Origin: Zymoseptoria tritici IPO323
Taxonomy: Eukaryota; Ascomycota; Dothideomycetes; Mycosphaerellales; Mycosphaerellaceae
Length of the DNA stretch: 64,000 nucleotides
Assembly (NCBI RefSeq): GCF_000219625.1
Contig: NC_018217.1
Location: forward strand, 2,790,001 to 2,854,000
Reading direction: 5' to 3'
In this document: positions 1 through 11,376 of the stretch, one piece after another
Layout: every line of letters begins with the position of its first letter
How positions within the stretch are numbered: the first letter of the stretch is position 1
The notes under the pieces: generated by a model
Seen by the model: the letters and a program-made list of their open reading frames with translations, nothing else
The model's database searches: none
Told to the model about the DNA's origin: nothing
Made by a program: the position numbers and the translations under genes

Positions 1-1551
1 AAGAGGCTTCGCTGGTGTCGCATCGACGCAAGGAGCAGGAAAAAAGACGCTTTGAAGATTCACGCGCTGCCGGTCAGCCCACGGGCCGTAGACCACGAAA
101 CCTCCATGGACGCCAAGATCCATACCATATTCCGGCGGCGGAGAGCCGTTGATATCATCCTCGTACTTTGAACTCAGCGGAGACTGAGGATCGATCTGTT
201 GATCACGCACAAGGCCTGCCATGTCCCAGTAAAAGCGCATGGTCACTCTGTCGATTTCTGCAAGCTGTGAGGCTTTGGCGTACTCGACATCCTGCCACTC
301 GTCGTGCTCATTCACGTCGGTGTCATCAAGATAACGTTTCAAACCATGCCACTGTGCCGCACCTGAAGCGAGTCCTTGGAAGTTATTGCCGGATCGTAGC
401 CCTCCATGGCCCATCTGCACGGATGCAGCGCGTAGAGAGGCTGCGCTATCACTAGACCTGCGAAAGAACGCTCCAAACTTGCTCAGCCTACTGCGTACTT
501 TGCGTGCTGTGCGTACGACAGGTCTGCTGGGGGAAGGTTTCTGAGCGAGCTCCTTGTCGTGCAAAATGTGTTGAGCGGCATCAAGTTGGTGCGCCTTGAA
601 ATCCCGGTTCGGCTTCATGGCAACATTCACTTTTTCGACCGTGAAATTGAACAGTAACTTCCATGCGTCCAAGGGACCCGCATGGCCTGCATCGACGGAG
701 CCTTGAGACTTCTCTGCCTTTGCCACCAGTACGTTTGTCGTGTTCTCGTTGCCGATAGCCGCTGCAGCACGTCTACATTCAACCTTGATCGGGAAGATGC
801 GCAAGAAGAAAGGCAGTTCGGGCTTTCCTGGAGACATAGCGCTCGCGGATGTGTTCTGAGTCTCTGTCTTTTCAACTTGGTCTTTCTGACTAAGGTCCGT
901 CCCAAGTCCAGACTCTGACGTTGGTGGAGAAGCATGGCCATTGTGTGGAGAGCCTGAGGGATTGTCCGTCGACTTCCCAAACGTAGCTTCAACAATGTTG
1001 TCGTAGAGAGGACTGCGGTTGTATATGAAAGCTTCAACGCCTGCCACCTTGACTGATATCCTGCATGGCAACTCTTTCTTAGGCTTGGTGGAAGCCTTCT
1101 CCTCGTTTCCAATGCTTCTCGCACGCTTCCGAGGCTTTTCGTGACCACTCTCGGGGCTGTCCTCGGTGTCCGTGGCTGTACTCGGGGACCGTCTATCGCT
1201 TGCGAGGTCAATACCCTGGAAGACTTCGGCCTCCTGCACCAGTCGCAACCAGTACCTCCAGGTGATGTGACCCTCGTAGACGTATACCGTGACATTGTGA
1301 GCGTGATATCGTATGCTCTTGAAGAATATGCGGCCTCCGAGCAAGCTAATCTGAAGCGAGGATATGTCGATGTATGCCTTGTAATTGCGCCAAGTGTACC
1401 ATCGGATTGCGTAAGACACGAGAGTGGCGAATAGGCGGTTGAAGTAGAACAAGAAGAAGAGCGCAAGCACGCCGATTACGAGTATCTCAACCTGGAATAC
1501 CCAGTTGAATTGGCCCTCGCCGCTGAGCGGTTGTGCCTGCAAGCCAGACAT
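1..1551 (-). CDS. csf1: Csf1-family bridge-like lipid transfer protein, N-terminal part (runs off the window)
   Basis: An open frame of 517 codons runs from the ATG at 1551 to the window edge with no stop. Residues about 14-33 form a hydrophobic membrane segment (start MSGLQAQPLSGEG, then WVFQVEILVIGVLALFF), as in Csf1/BLTP1 proteins, which are anchored in the ER by their N-terminus. Further on lies a conserved block with YGMDLGVHGGFVVYGPWADR (about residues 480-500), which I recognise from fungal Csf1 (fermentation-associated protein). Family knowledge: these are giant rod-shaped proteins of about 3,000 residues that move phospholipids between ER and other membranes and are needed for growth in the cold. 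No intron is needed in the visible part. It diverges from the RNA-binding gene to the right and shares its upstream region. Most of the gene lies outside the window. Confidence 0.85.
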   Translation of the reverse strand, partial: MSGLQAQPLSGEGQFNWVFQVEILVIGVLALFFLFYFNRLFATLVSYAIRWYTWRNYKAYIDISSLQISLLGGRIFFKSIRYHAHNVTVYVYEGHITWRYWLRLVQEAEVFQGIDLASDRRSPSTATDTEDSPESGHEKPRKRARSIGNEEKASTKPKKELPCRISVKVAGVEAFIYNRSPLYDNIVEATFGKSTDNPSGSPHNGHASPPTSESGLGTDLSQKDQVEKTETQNTSASAMSPGKPELPFFLRIFPIKVECRRAAAAIGNENTTNVLVAKAEKSQGSVDAGHAGPLDAWKLLFNFTVEKVNVAMKPNRDFKAHQLDAAQHILHDKELAQKPSPSRPVVRTARKVRSRLSKFGAFFRRSSDSAASLRAASVQMGHGGLRSGNNFQGLASGAAQWHGLKRYLDDTDVNEHDEWQDVEYAKASQLAEIDRVTMRFYWDMAGLVRDQQIDPQSPLSSKYEDDINGSPPPEYGMDLGVHGGFVVYGPWADRQRVNLQSVFFPAPCVDATPAKPL

Positions 1552-1932
1552 CGTTCCTGGTCGCGTACGCCGTCAATTGCACGCGCGTCATGTTGTTAGC
1601 ATGTCCCTGGAGTAGTCCTCGAGCTTCAACCTGGTCCAGTGCAGTGCGATATAGGTGGGCAGGTAAGGTAGTGTCCTTCTCGGATAGGAATCGCAGTTGT
1701 CGCAATGATCTCCAAGGGGATGTGCAGGTGCGGTGGTGGAGCTATGATCACATGCAAAGCCAAAAGCCGAACGGAGCTGTCTCCGTGCTAGCGCGCGCCC
1801 GTTCCGTCTGACTAGCTCTCCAAATTGTCCATTGAAGCTCCATCAACTTCCTCAATCTACTTTGCACACCTGACAAAATTTGGCCCTCTCACGACAATCC
1901 GCTGCGCGCCAAACAGCGACTCTAGATCCAGG
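1552..1932. promoter_or_regulatory. Divergent intergenic region, csf1 / RNA-binding protein
   Basis: The 381 bp between the two divergent start codons must hold both promoters. I see no clear TATA box or repeated operator. An ATG at 1825 is in frame with the right-hand gene but would add a 36-residue extension without family resemblance, so it is treated as leader. Confidence 0.4.
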
Positions 1933-4041
1933 ATGCTCTTGGACGATGCGCAGTCCGAGCTGCTCAAGAACTGGATCATCAAACGGCTCGAGGACGTAAG
2001 CGACGCAGACAGTGATGTTCTCGCCGATTATGTGCTTGCACTGGTGAAGACGGACGAGCCTGAAGCGGCCGCGCAGCAAAGTTGCGTCTCCAACCTGCAA
2101 GACTTTCTTGGTGACGGCGCGACCGGTTTTGTCGACGATCTCTTCGCCGCAATCACCGCAAAATCTTACGATCCATCCTACAAACCGCCCCCACTTCTCG
2201 CTACTTCAAACGGATCGCAACATTCCTCTCTACAGCCTCACAACAAGTCGCGCAAGCGCGCGCTGCACGATACCGAGCGCGATGAGTCTCAGTTCGGACG
2301 CCTGAATGCTTTCGACAGCAGCGATCGTCCCGTGAAACAGGCGCGTCGGGGAGGAAGAGGAAGGGGAGGAGGAAGCAGAGGAGGAGTATTTGATGGATTC
2401 GCTAGCAGGAACCAACAGATGCAGTCCCAGTCACAAACTCCTGGCATGCTTCCCTTCGACTTCAGCAGCCTGGACCCGAATGATCCAGTGGCTGGGCTTC
2501 TGGCGATGCAAAGAGCTATGGCCGACATAATGCCTGGCTTTCCCGGATTCGCAATGCCAGGACTGCCTTCAAACACCATGAACGGCACGGGCGCGAGACG
2601 CTGCCGGGACTACGATACGAAAGGGTTCTGTGCTCGCGGCGCCTCGTGTCAATACGAGCATGGCAATGATCCGTTCGTCGTCCCTGGTGGGACTGCTCCA
2701 TATGATCCGACGCAGGCTGGACTTATGCACCCGCAGCCAATTCGTACAGGGATCGTTAGCACAATACCCAATACCCGAGGACGAGGTGAACAGAGAAATC
2801 GTGGAGGGAACGCCAATTTTCGTGGCGGCGGAAGGCGTGCTGAATTCTCTCACAACGGTCCAAACAGTGACAGATCGGTAACGACGGTGGTCGTCGAGCA
2901 GATTCCCGAGCAGAAGTTCGATGAGCAGTCCGTACGCGACTTCTTCGACGACTTTGGGCCCATTGAAGAGGTTACCATGCAAGCGTACAAACGATTGGCG
3001 ATTGTCAAATACGCGGACTACGATTCAGCAAAAGCAGCATATGACAGTCCGAAGGTGGTATTCGATAATCGATTCGTGAAGGTCTACTGGTACAAGCCTG
3101 ACGGACTTCCGAAACCACCCAATGGCCAGGCAGCGCCACGAAGAAAAGAGAGTGAAGGTGCAGTCGAGCCTCAGATCGATCCGGAAGAGCTGGCAAGGAA
3201 GCAGGAAGAGGCTCAGCGCAGGCACGACGAGCAGAAGAGACAGCGTGACGATGCGCGACGTCAAAAGGAAGAGCTCGAGGTGAGGATGAAAGCGATTGAA
3301 GCAGAGCGCAAGAAGATGAACGCCATGCTGGCAAAGAAGGAGGGGAAGGATACACCCATGGAAGAACCAGCCAAGGAGGATAACGAGCAAACAAAAGGGC
3401 TGAAGGAGACACTCGCAAAGCTTGAAGCCGAGGCGAAAGCCCTTGGAATTGATCCTATCGCAGCTCAGACTCCGAATGGCTGTGGACATGGTGCTTACAT
3501 TCCGCGAGGTCGAGGTGGCTTCAGGGGACGAGCAAGAGGCCGAGGATTCCATCCTGGATTTAGAGGTGGCCGTGGTGGCGGTGCTGTCATGAGGCTCGAC
3601 AATCGACCCAAGACTGTCTCTGTGGAGTTCAAAGAAGGGCTGCCTTTCTCAGAAGGAGAAGAAGCATTGCGCTCATGGATCCTTTTCAATTCTCCCGAGA
3701 CGAGCACATCAATTTCCAAAAATCCGGAGAATTCAGATGCAGCACTGGTTTCGTTTGAACAGCGCTACCAAGGCGAGTCTTTTATGGCAGCGGCAGCAGC
3801 AGCAGACTTCCCACTTGCAGGAAAAATCGAGCTTTCGTGGTACAAGACGCCAGAAGTCTTGCCTGATTCAAGAAACGTGGATTTCAAGATGGGAAATGGC
3901 ACAGATAATGTTGCCGAAGAGAAGATGGAGGCCGATCCGGACAATGCGGCAGCTATGAACGGAGATGCAAATCAAGAGCATGCGACCACCGAAGCCCGCT
4001 ATGATGTTGACGACCGTGACGATGAGGATCGTTGGGGCTAG
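1933..4041 (+). CDS. RBM26/27-type RNA-binding protein: PWI-like N-terminus, CCCH zinc finger, RRM
   Basis: Intronless, 702 residues from the ATG at 1933 (MLLDDAQSELLKNW). In order: an N-terminal helical PWI-like region (about residues 1-85), an Arg/Gly-rich patch, a CCCH zinc finger (CRDYDTKGFCARGASCQYEH, about 223-242), an RRM (TTVVVEQIPEQKF onward, about 317-395), a long charged coiled coil (about 415-520), an RGG-rich segment and a second degenerate RRM-like domain, then an acidic tail. This order matches animal RBM26/RBM27 and fission-yeast Rmn1, which act in nuclear RNA surveillance and exosome targeting. That role is family knowledge, not visible here. An in-frame ATG lies 108 bp upstream; I prefer 1933 because the domain starts there. 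Confidence 0.8.
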   Translation: MLLDDAQSELLKNWIIKRLEDVSDADSDVLADYVLALVKTDEPEAAAQQSCVSNLQDFLGDGATGFVDDLFAAITAKSYDPSYKPPPLLATSNGSQHSSLQPHNKSRKRALHDTERDESQFGRLNAFDSSDRPVKQARRGGRGRGGGSRGGVFDGFASRNQQMQSQSQTPGMLPFDFSSLDPNDPVAGLLAMQRAMADIMPGFPGFAMPGLPSNTMNGTGARRCRDYDTKGFCARGASCQYEHGNDPFVVPGGTAPYDPTQAGLMHPQPIRTGIVSTIPNTRGRGEQRNRGGNANFRGGGRRAEFSHNGPNSDRSVTTVVVEQIPEQKFDEQSVRDFFDDFGPIEEVTMQAYKRLAIVKYADYDSAKAAYDSPKVVFDNRFVKVYWYKPDGLPKPPNGQAAPRRKESEGAVEPQIDPEELARKQEEAQRRHDEQKRQRDDARRQKEELEVRMKAIEAERKKMNAMLAKKEGKDTPMEEPAKEDNEQTKGLKETLAKLEAEAKALGIDPIAAQTPNGCGHGAYIPRGRGGFRGRARGRGFHPGFRGGRGGGAVMRLDNRPKTVSVEFKEGLPFSEGEEALRSWILFNSPETSTSISKNPENSDAALVSFEQRYQGESFMAAAAAADFPLAGKIELSWYKTPEVLPDSRNVDFKMGNGTDNVAEEKMEADPDNAAAMNGDANQEHATTEARYDVDDRDDEDRWG

Positions 4042-4486
4042 AATCAACCAAGCATTTCGTCGGCGGAGAAAAACTCCTGAGCTGTGGCGCAGTCATGCCG
4101 TTGTGGCCGTACAGCATTTTCGTTGACTTGCAAGTTGCAACATTCTCAGTCGCAGCAGTGTCACAACATCTCGCGCCGAGATGGATATTCGGGCTGTTGA
4201 AGTGGAGGAATAGTGAACACTGCCACTTCTCCCAGTCTTGGCTACCATCATTCGCGAATCCTTCTTTCGCCTCGGCCAATCAAAGTCGCCGAAGCGCGAT
4301 CGCTCCTTGCATTGGGTTTGATAGACAACAAAACTGTAGGCTGCGGAGCCGCTCTCGAGACCTTGGGTACGGTATATAGATGCGCGATGGGGCGCAAAAA
4401 GGTTGGCATATTCATTCTCACACTTTCCGTTCATTCCTGATAGCACCTTTGTTCCAGCAGACTATTTCATCGGCCGTACTTTCTCA
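4042..4486. other. Intergenic region, 445 bp
   Basis: This holds the 3' end of the RNA-binding gene and the 5' region of the coiled-coil gene. Short open frames on both strands lack any family signature. Nothing else was recognised. Confidence 0.4.
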
Positions 4487-5714
4487 ATGTCTCAGCTCTC
4501 TGGCACGTTGCGCGAAGCCGCAGACAACAACGCAGAGCTCTTGTCAGAGCTGTCTGTAACAGACTATGCCCCTTCATCGCTGGGACAGAACGTCTCGTAC
4601 ATCGCGGACCTCAAGGCTCAGATTGCCAGTACTGACGAGGAGCTCGCACGACTTCACAAAATCACCGAAGACGAGAAGAAGGTGTGTCAGAAACACAAGC
4701 AGTCTGACGATACTGTGATCTGACTTTACACTCCAGGATCACATCAGGTACCGAGATTCCAACGTGAAGCGGTAAGCCTTCCACGGTCGAGACTATTTTG
4801 TATTGTGCTAACCTCGATAAAGCTGGGCGCACAAGCTCGGCGGATCGAAGGGCAAGGCGAAGTTCGAATCGAGGTCCGAAAAGGAGGAACGAGAGTTCCT
4901 GGACGCCTGGCAAGCAGAGCGGTCGGCCAAAGAATCCCGCGACGAACTCGCCGCTGCACTCGCCGGAGCGGAGAAAGATCATAGCCACCTTGACTCCGAG
5001 GCAAAGCGACACGACAAGGCGCAGGCTGCTTTGGACGCTCTGTATCAATCGATCTTCGATGGACCGACACCCGACGTTCCTGGCGAGGATCAGATGGAGT
5101 CGAACCTGCAGCAGGCGAAGCAGCACTTCGACCAGTCCCAGGCTCAGACCGGCACGGAGAATATGGCCCTGCAAGCGCTTCAGCGTGCTGATCAGACTTT
5201 GTTCAAAGCGGCCAAGTATATGGAAGACGCTCTGGACATGAGTCGAGCTGATATGTTTGGAGGCGGCACCTTCGTCGACATGATGGAGAGAGACGCCTTG
5301 GCTAACGTGCGTGAGCTCCGCTCAGCGTGCCCAATCCCGTGCTAATATTTGGACCAGGCGCAAAATCACGTCAACATGACACTCCGCCATATGGAGGAAG
5401 CCCGCCGAATCCAACCTGCGGTTGAGCAATTGACCGAGATTAACATCGACCATGGTCACTTTTTCAGCGATGTCATGTTCGACAACATTTTCAGTGACAT
5501 GGATCAGCATGATCGAATCAAGAACTCAAACGCTCAATTGCACAACGCTATCGGCCATCTGAAGAGCCAACTCGACCAACAAGCTAGCCGGCAGAAGTCG
5601 GCCGATGCTGGAGTGAGGAATGCTGCTGCAAACTTGGAGGGAACAAGGAAAGAGCTGCAGCGTATTCGTGCTCAGGCGTTCGAGATGGTGAACGGTGCTC
5701 AAGGTGCATCATGA
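4487..5714 (+). CDS. Coiled-coil fungal protein of unknown function
   Basis: Four exons: 4487-4681, 4737-4771, 4823-5306 and 5358-5714. They join in frame to 356 residues. Introns are 51-55 bp with GTGTGT, GTAAGC and GTGCGT donors and CTGAC/CTAAC/CTAAT branch sites. Exon 2 is only 35 nt. The protein is mostly alpha-helical and charged, with heptad-like runs at about residues 35-65, 80-140 and 280-345. A central Pro-rich turn (SIFDGPTPDVPGED) is a pattern I associate with uncharacterised fungal coiled-coil proteins. There is no signal peptide or membrane span. I cannot assign a function. Its 3' end converges with the next gene 220 bp away. Confidence 0.75.
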
Positions 5715-5934
5715 GTGCCCAGCAGCATCTTCAGAGCGTATTCAGCATGAGCCTTCAGATAGCATGTCATGCTGCATTGAAGAAAGTAACAAAGCTCTCC
5801 ACGCGACCATGGACCTGTACTACTGTAAAGCTCGGATACCCTCAGCATGATCAAACTCAGTTAGCGAAAGGCCCATAGCGGAACAGATAGACATAAAATA
5901 CATCTCGACACCATACAATCCAACGCCGCATCTC

Positions 5935-7073
5935 TCAGATATCAATCTCAGCCTCATTCAGGGAGAGTGGTAGTGCAGCTCGTGGTATGAACACATCGCC
6001 CACATCGCCGAGTCCTCCATCCTGAACCGTGTCCAATCGATTGTTGTAATGGCGGCCCAATGTCAGCTGCAACATCCTCCTGCCCTCCTCCTCGCGTGCA
6101 ATCAGCACACGTTCCGCTTGCAAAGCGCGCAAGGCCAAAACATCGTCTTCATCCAGATATCCCAGATCACTAGGGCGACGTCCGTCAGATAGCGTCAACT
6201 GCCGGCCTCTGGACCGGCTTCTTTCACGTACTTCAGGGTAACACCAGTCTAAGGCCTCCACCCGAGGCTTGAGCTCTCTTCTGCTCATATTCGTGGCGAC
6301 TCGGTCAAGCAGCTGGGCCACCTTGTGCGCCTTGTTACCTGACCCAGCTATCTTGGCCGGCAAGTCCGGCCGTACACGTAGTACTCGCTTGAGGCAATCG
6401 TAGCGATCCATGTCCGTTGTAGTGGCACGCAAGAGTGCGTAGCACCACTGGCAAAGCGCCGACGACTGATCGACCGAAGCAATCTCAGAAGCATATCTGT
6501 AGAAGAACTGTGCCAAGACGTTCCCAATTTTCGAGCTTTTGGCTTGATGCGAGACTTCGGCTAAGCAGCGGAATAAGTGCTGACTCCGTCGATGGATGAA
6601 GCGACCGCCCCTCATGCGTGTATCATTGTTGTCCAACGCCATAGCCCCTTCGAGTTTGGACATGAGAGCCTCGGACACCACGACGTCGGCTTCGCCAGAA
6701 GATGATCTTGCAAGCGTCCGGATGATGGACAGGTAGGCGTCGGCGAGCTCCGCTTCGTAGAGACTAGGCAAGGGAGATGTAAGCTCACGATACGAATGTG
6801 AAGCACAAATGAGACTCACGGGTTCCATCCCGTTCGAGGCCAAATCTCAGGCGATGTCGAGACGAGGTGATCAATGACGGCTCCGGTGTCGTAGGACGCC
6901 TGCACGATTTGTCGATACAAGCCCGGCAGGAAGCTGAGCAAAGTGTACTCCTGCACTGTGATCCTGGCATTGTTGGTCTGCAGGCCACGGTTGATGCCCG
7001 GAGGCCTGGGAGAAAGTGATTGAGCTTGCAACATGTTTGGCATGGCTTGATGCGCAAATCGCCACAACTCCAT
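5935..7073 (-). CDS. Hypothetical protein, unknown family
   Basis: Two exons on the minus strand: 7073-6820 and 6763-5935, joined across a 56-bp intron (GTGAGT...CCTAG) to 360 residues. The start MELWRFAHQAMPNMLQAQ follows what looks like a 3' splice site in the leader (TTTTCCAG directly upstream), so the gene may have a 5'-UTR intron. The product is helical, with many Leu/Arg/Ala and a Ser/Arg patch (RERSRSRGRQL). It has no signal peptide, membrane segment or motif I recognise. Function unknown. Confidence 0.65.
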
Positions 7074-7673
7074 GGCTGGAAAAGGTCTTTATGTCAAGCC
7101 TCCGGTAGGGCTGAAGGTGGGCGACGGGTGGTCTGACCAAGGCTTCGATTCGCGCAAGAGATGATGTAGTTCAAGAACGTTGATCAAGTCAGATCGTTCG
7201 CTTGGGAATGACAAGAAAAGGTCGGAACTGAGCGAAGTAACCTCGCCAGAACATCACCCGCACGTTGGGTCGCCATTGAGCTTGAGTTCGCGGATGCTTG
7301 CAGATGAATTCGTTTGAGCGAACGTACTGAGCGGCCTCTCATGCCGTATCACCAAGCAGAATGGTGCTTGCCCAAGCATATCTCGCCGTTGCGGTCCACA
7401 AGCCGCGAAGCAAACAATTTTTCATGTTGCAAAGGCGTACGTGACATCTCAGACTATCAGACGATGCGTAAGTATGCAGTGCGAGTATGGGCATCGATGC
7501 CAGGTGACTTGATCACGGGCTAAGGTGAGGTGAATGTGTGTGTACGAAGGGGAAAGGAAGGTGGAGCCGCGTGCAGAAGAACTACGCTTGGGGTCGGAAT
7601 TCAGTCGGAATTCAGCCGGGATTGTTGCCCAGCATGACCGTGACCTGCCCGCAGAGTCACTTCCACGCCATCA
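7074..7673. promoter_or_regulatory. Divergent intergenic region, 600 bp
   Basis: This separates two divergent genes and must contain both promoters. Short frames of 60-90 codons occur on the plus strand but show no conserved motif or sensible splice structure. No repeats stand out apart from a local direct repeat (ATTCAGTCGGAATTCAG at about 7599-7615). Confidence 0.35.
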
Positions 7674-8877
7674 ATGCCTCAGATACCACGGTCGGCTCGG
7701 ACAGAGGGCTCGTCGACCTTCGACCCGGATCGCTTCTTCGAGGCCTGGGCGAAGGGCGAGATCACCGCACCGAGCGACAATGACTTCAAGAAATCCATCC
7801 TGACAGCATTCGGCCTGCCCTCGAGAGACAACTATGTGTATAAAGCAGTCGCTGCGGTCTCACTCGAACAAGCCCAGGCTCACGTAGCAGCCGGTGGTAA
7901 TAATGGTCTTCATGGTTGGTACAAGACGAGCGAAGGCCAACCAGTAGGTCCTGCTCCGACCGCCAGCAATGCGACTTGAATCTCACCTCTGCTAGAGGCC
8001 GCCGCCATCCTCAGCTGATATCGCCGCATACGTCGACATCTTCCGCCCGACAACGAATACCTCGAAGGCATTGAAAGCGCTGGGTTCCAACGCGAAGAAA
8101 GGCACCGTCCGGGAGGATGTCGCAAAACATCTGTTAGCTTTATATGCGCCACCGGACGACTCGCGCAAGCTTGTCGTGAACAAATCGAAGACACATGCGA
8201 ATCCCTACTTTGACGTATGGGCATGGGCGTGTCAAAATCTGGAATGGGCAGGACCGGAGGAATCGACGGCGGAAGTCAAGATAAGCCACGCGATACTGCC
8301 TGTGCTGTATCACCATTTCGGCTGCGTTGTGCCGTCCTACGAGTCTCTGGCCTTCATCCAGCAGGTTGTGCGAGGTCGTACTATCCTCGATGTTGGGAGC
8401 GGCAATGGATACTGGTGCTATGCTCTCCGGAACTTCGACTCGAATCCGAAGAAGAAGATGACGGTTACGCCAATCGATAATGGACTCAGTGAGTGGAGAA
8501 CGTTGTGGGTGGCTGATACAATTGAGGTCGACGGTGCGAAGTGGCTACAGCAGAATAATGGAGGCCTTGACGATGTATTGCTTTTGGTCTATCCCATGGT
8601 TGGAAACGACTTCACCTCGAAGATGCTCAAGGCATATCGTGAGTAATGCGGACAAGCCTTTCATTTGCGTGAAAGCGACTAACGTATGCGTGCAGGCGGA
8701 ACAACGATCATATCAGCAGGTGCTCAAAACTCCAGTGGCTTCACGGCATTCAAGTCAGAGACGATCGCAGACTGGATGGGTAGAGAGATGCCGTCGTGGG
8801 AAAAGGTCCTGCAAGTGCCGCTTCCGTCTTTCGCTGGGAAAGACGAGGCGCTCTTCATCTTCGAGAAGAAGCAATAG
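7674..8877 (+). CDS. Methyltransferase-like protein (Rossmann SAM-binding motif)
   Basis: Three exons: 7674-7943, 7996-8638 and 8696-8877. They join in frame to 364 residues, with introns of 52 and 57 bp (GTAGGT...CTAG; GTGAGT...TGCAG with CTAAC branch). Near residue 215 lies TILDVGSGNGYWCYAL, a clear motif I of class I SAM-dependent methyltransferases, followed by an acidic loop position (VTPIDNG) and a hydrophobic strand DDVLLLVYPM where motif IV would sit. Substrate unknown. There is no signal peptide, so it is presumably cytosolic. I know similar fungal proteins only as hypotheticals. Confidence 0.7.
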
Positions 8878-9257
8878 AATGGGTAGACTACTGTAGTATC
8901 ACTACTTGTGAGGCACCGAACAAGGCAGACCATGGTCCTATATCACGTCACTTGTTGGTCTTCAATTCCCGCCCATGGTTGTCTATCGGGGCTGTCAACG
9001 ATAATTGCAGAGGATGCTTTCGCTCGTCAGGCCCCAATCTTACATTCTAGATTGATGTCGTTGCTCTTTTGTCGACGAAGTGAGTCGTCACAGCCGTTCG
9101 TCGTGCCTTCCACCTCTCCGCCGCCAGATTTTCGTCTAAACCTCGGCAGTCGTCCTGCGTGGAGAGACCCCGATCAGCCACAAGCTCCCATACCACGACA
9201 TCGTTATAACCGCCGTTGGGAGTAATTCCCGGACAGGCTTGTGCGCCTGTGTCAAGC
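8878..9257. other. Intergenic region, 380 bp
   Basis: Leader and promoter of the zinc-cluster gene plus the 3' region of its left neighbour. Nothing distinctive seen. Confidence 0.3.
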
Positions 9258-11376
9258 ATGGCTGACGCGGGTGATCTTCGACGTCTTGCCAAAGACGAAG
9301 AGCTCGATGGCCTTTCGCTGCCAATCAGCACGTCTGCTCCCAACCACAATGGCGGATCGCCTACGTCTGTCACGGCAACGTCTGCTGTCGATGAAGAGCA
9401 GCAAGCACCGCAAAGAACGAAGCCCAAGCAGCGTCGGAACAAGGTGAGAACTCTTGCCCGTCACTGGCAAGATGATGCTGACGCTTCTCAGCCGACGTTG
9501 TCCTGTCTGGAATGTGTAGAGCGCAAGACGAAGTGTGATCGTGCGCGACCTTGCTGTCAGTACAAGCTGTCCTCCGTCAACCACATTACGCTGATGTACG
9601 TGTCGCAGTGGCGTGCGTAAAGAGACAGTCCGAATGCGAATACACCGCAGTGGCCACTCTCATTGCTTCCGTAGACCGGAAGAATGGCGCCAGCAAGGCC
9701 AGATACGTGACGAAACCATCCAGCAAGGTTCGCAAGGCGAGCACGGCATCAATAACATTGACCTCGCCTACTGTGGCTGCCAATGGACTGGATCCATCCA
9801 TCACTCGGCCACCTCGCCCAACTCAAGCAGCTTCACAAGGAGCATCGCCATTCTTGGTCTCGAATATACCGTTCACGCAAAGCTCTCCCTCAAACGTCTT
9901 CGGCGTAGGATCGCAGCATCCGTTCTCCAACTATTGGACTTGCCAAGGCGGGCTTCCGGAGGTGATCTCAGTGCTTCCAAGCAAGGATCAAGCAGACCTT
10001 TTGATCGCCAAGTTCTTCGAGGTAGTCGATCCCGTGTATCCATTCATACACAGAAGAACTTTCTACTCGGACTATGAGAATTTCTGGGCTCTTCCGTCGG
10101 AGGCGAAGGGCGATGTTGACGCTTCTCTGATCGCTCTACACTTTGCTATGTACGCACTGGGGACACAATTCATGACATTCTCATATGAGGAGCGCTCGCA
10201 AACAGCGGAGTTCTACTGCTCAGCGGCGAATCAGGCCTTACGAGTCTATTCCTACTTAAATCGGACAACCATTCGTGCTATTCAAGCCATGCTTTTGATC
10301 GCATACTTTCTCATGAACGACAATCATGCTTCGGACGCCTACGCCTGGGCAGGCATACACCTCCGCCAAGCATACGCAATGCGGCTCCACCGCGATCCTG
10401 ATTTGGTCGTGCCGGAGGCTTCGATACTGGAGAAGCAGCAAAGACGGAAACTCTGGCAGGCGGTCTTCTTCCAAGACACCAGCGCTGCGACCCTCTTGAA
10501 GATGCCACCAACGACTACCCACAGCGATGTGCCTGTTGAGTCACTCTCTGACGACAACGAGCAGAGTAACGAAGGCCTGGAAAGCAGCTTTGGCACGCAT
10601 TCGCGCGTCGAGAATTTGATGAGCATCAATGCGATAGCACCGCAGCTTTCCGAACAGCTCGCACCGGCTCAGCCTCATCATCTGGTAGATCTAGCCTCCA
10701 TGAAGCAGGACGTTTCATATATGAGAGCGATGTGGCACCTGGGCAACCTTGTTCAAGAGAACCTTTCAAGCCCCATGTCACTATCGCTTCCCGTAGCGAA
10801 CAGTCCAAGACACAAGGAGTCTTTAGTGGCTGCGTTTCGAAGACTTTACAAGTCATTCCCGGCATACTTGACGGTGCTGGACTATGGAATTTTACAACAA
10901 CAGGTTGCATCGAATCCGCGAGCTGTCCGTCAAAATCTCTTCCTGACCTCAAATTACTATCACTGTCTGGCACTACTACAAGCATCAGATAATGCTGCAC
11001 AAGAGGTTGAGGTCAACGTCAAGGGAGCTCTCGAAGCAGCTCATGAAGCACTGTGTGCGTTCTTCAAACTTTTTGGCTTATTCGAGATCGAAGCGGGTGT
11101 TTGGTGGGAATATCAGGTATGTGTCGTCTGTTCTCGTGCCCTACTGATCGCTGACCGTTTCGTCTGCCGTTTGCATAGCATCGTGCCTTTGAAGAGAGCC
11201 TTTTGATTGTCAACCTCCTGGCAATGAACACCATCTCTGATGCGGACTACGACAAGATATTCCGGGATGACATCCGTCGGATGCTGGAGCTGATGTCACG
11301 CTATGGTGGCAACGTGGAAATACACAAGACTCGACAGGGCGTGCTCCGGGAGGCATTTGAGAGACTGACGTCTTGA
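9258..11376 (+). CDS. Zn2Cys6 fungal-specific transcription factor
   Basis: Four exons: 9258-9443, 9492-9555, 9609-11116 and 11179-11376, joining to 651 residues. The zinc cluster is split by the second intron. Using the GTCAGT donor at 9556 and the acceptor at 9608 gives CLECVERKTKC, then DRARPCLAC, VKRQSEC, which is an exact Cx2Cx6Cx5Cx2Cx6C spacing. Other splice choices break the spacing or the frame, which fixes the model. Downstream is the fungal_trans homology region (from about residue 240: FFEVVDPVYPFIHRRTF, then HLRQAYAMRLHRDPD). Such proteins bind CGG-type half sites in the nucleus and control one pathway or gene group. The target is not evident; adjacent genes suggest none. Confidence 0.85.

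Noticed and set aside
627..1466. 279-codon minus-strand frame
   Set aside because: It overlaps the Csf1 frame in another phase, has no motif and is Arg/Ser-rich as shadow frames are. The Csf1 frame is open through the whole stretch.
9613..10077. Alternative 154-codon frame in the zinc-cluster gene
   Set aside because: It would arise from a different splice at 9556-9608 but destroys the last two zinc-cluster cysteines; the chosen splice gives exact spacing.
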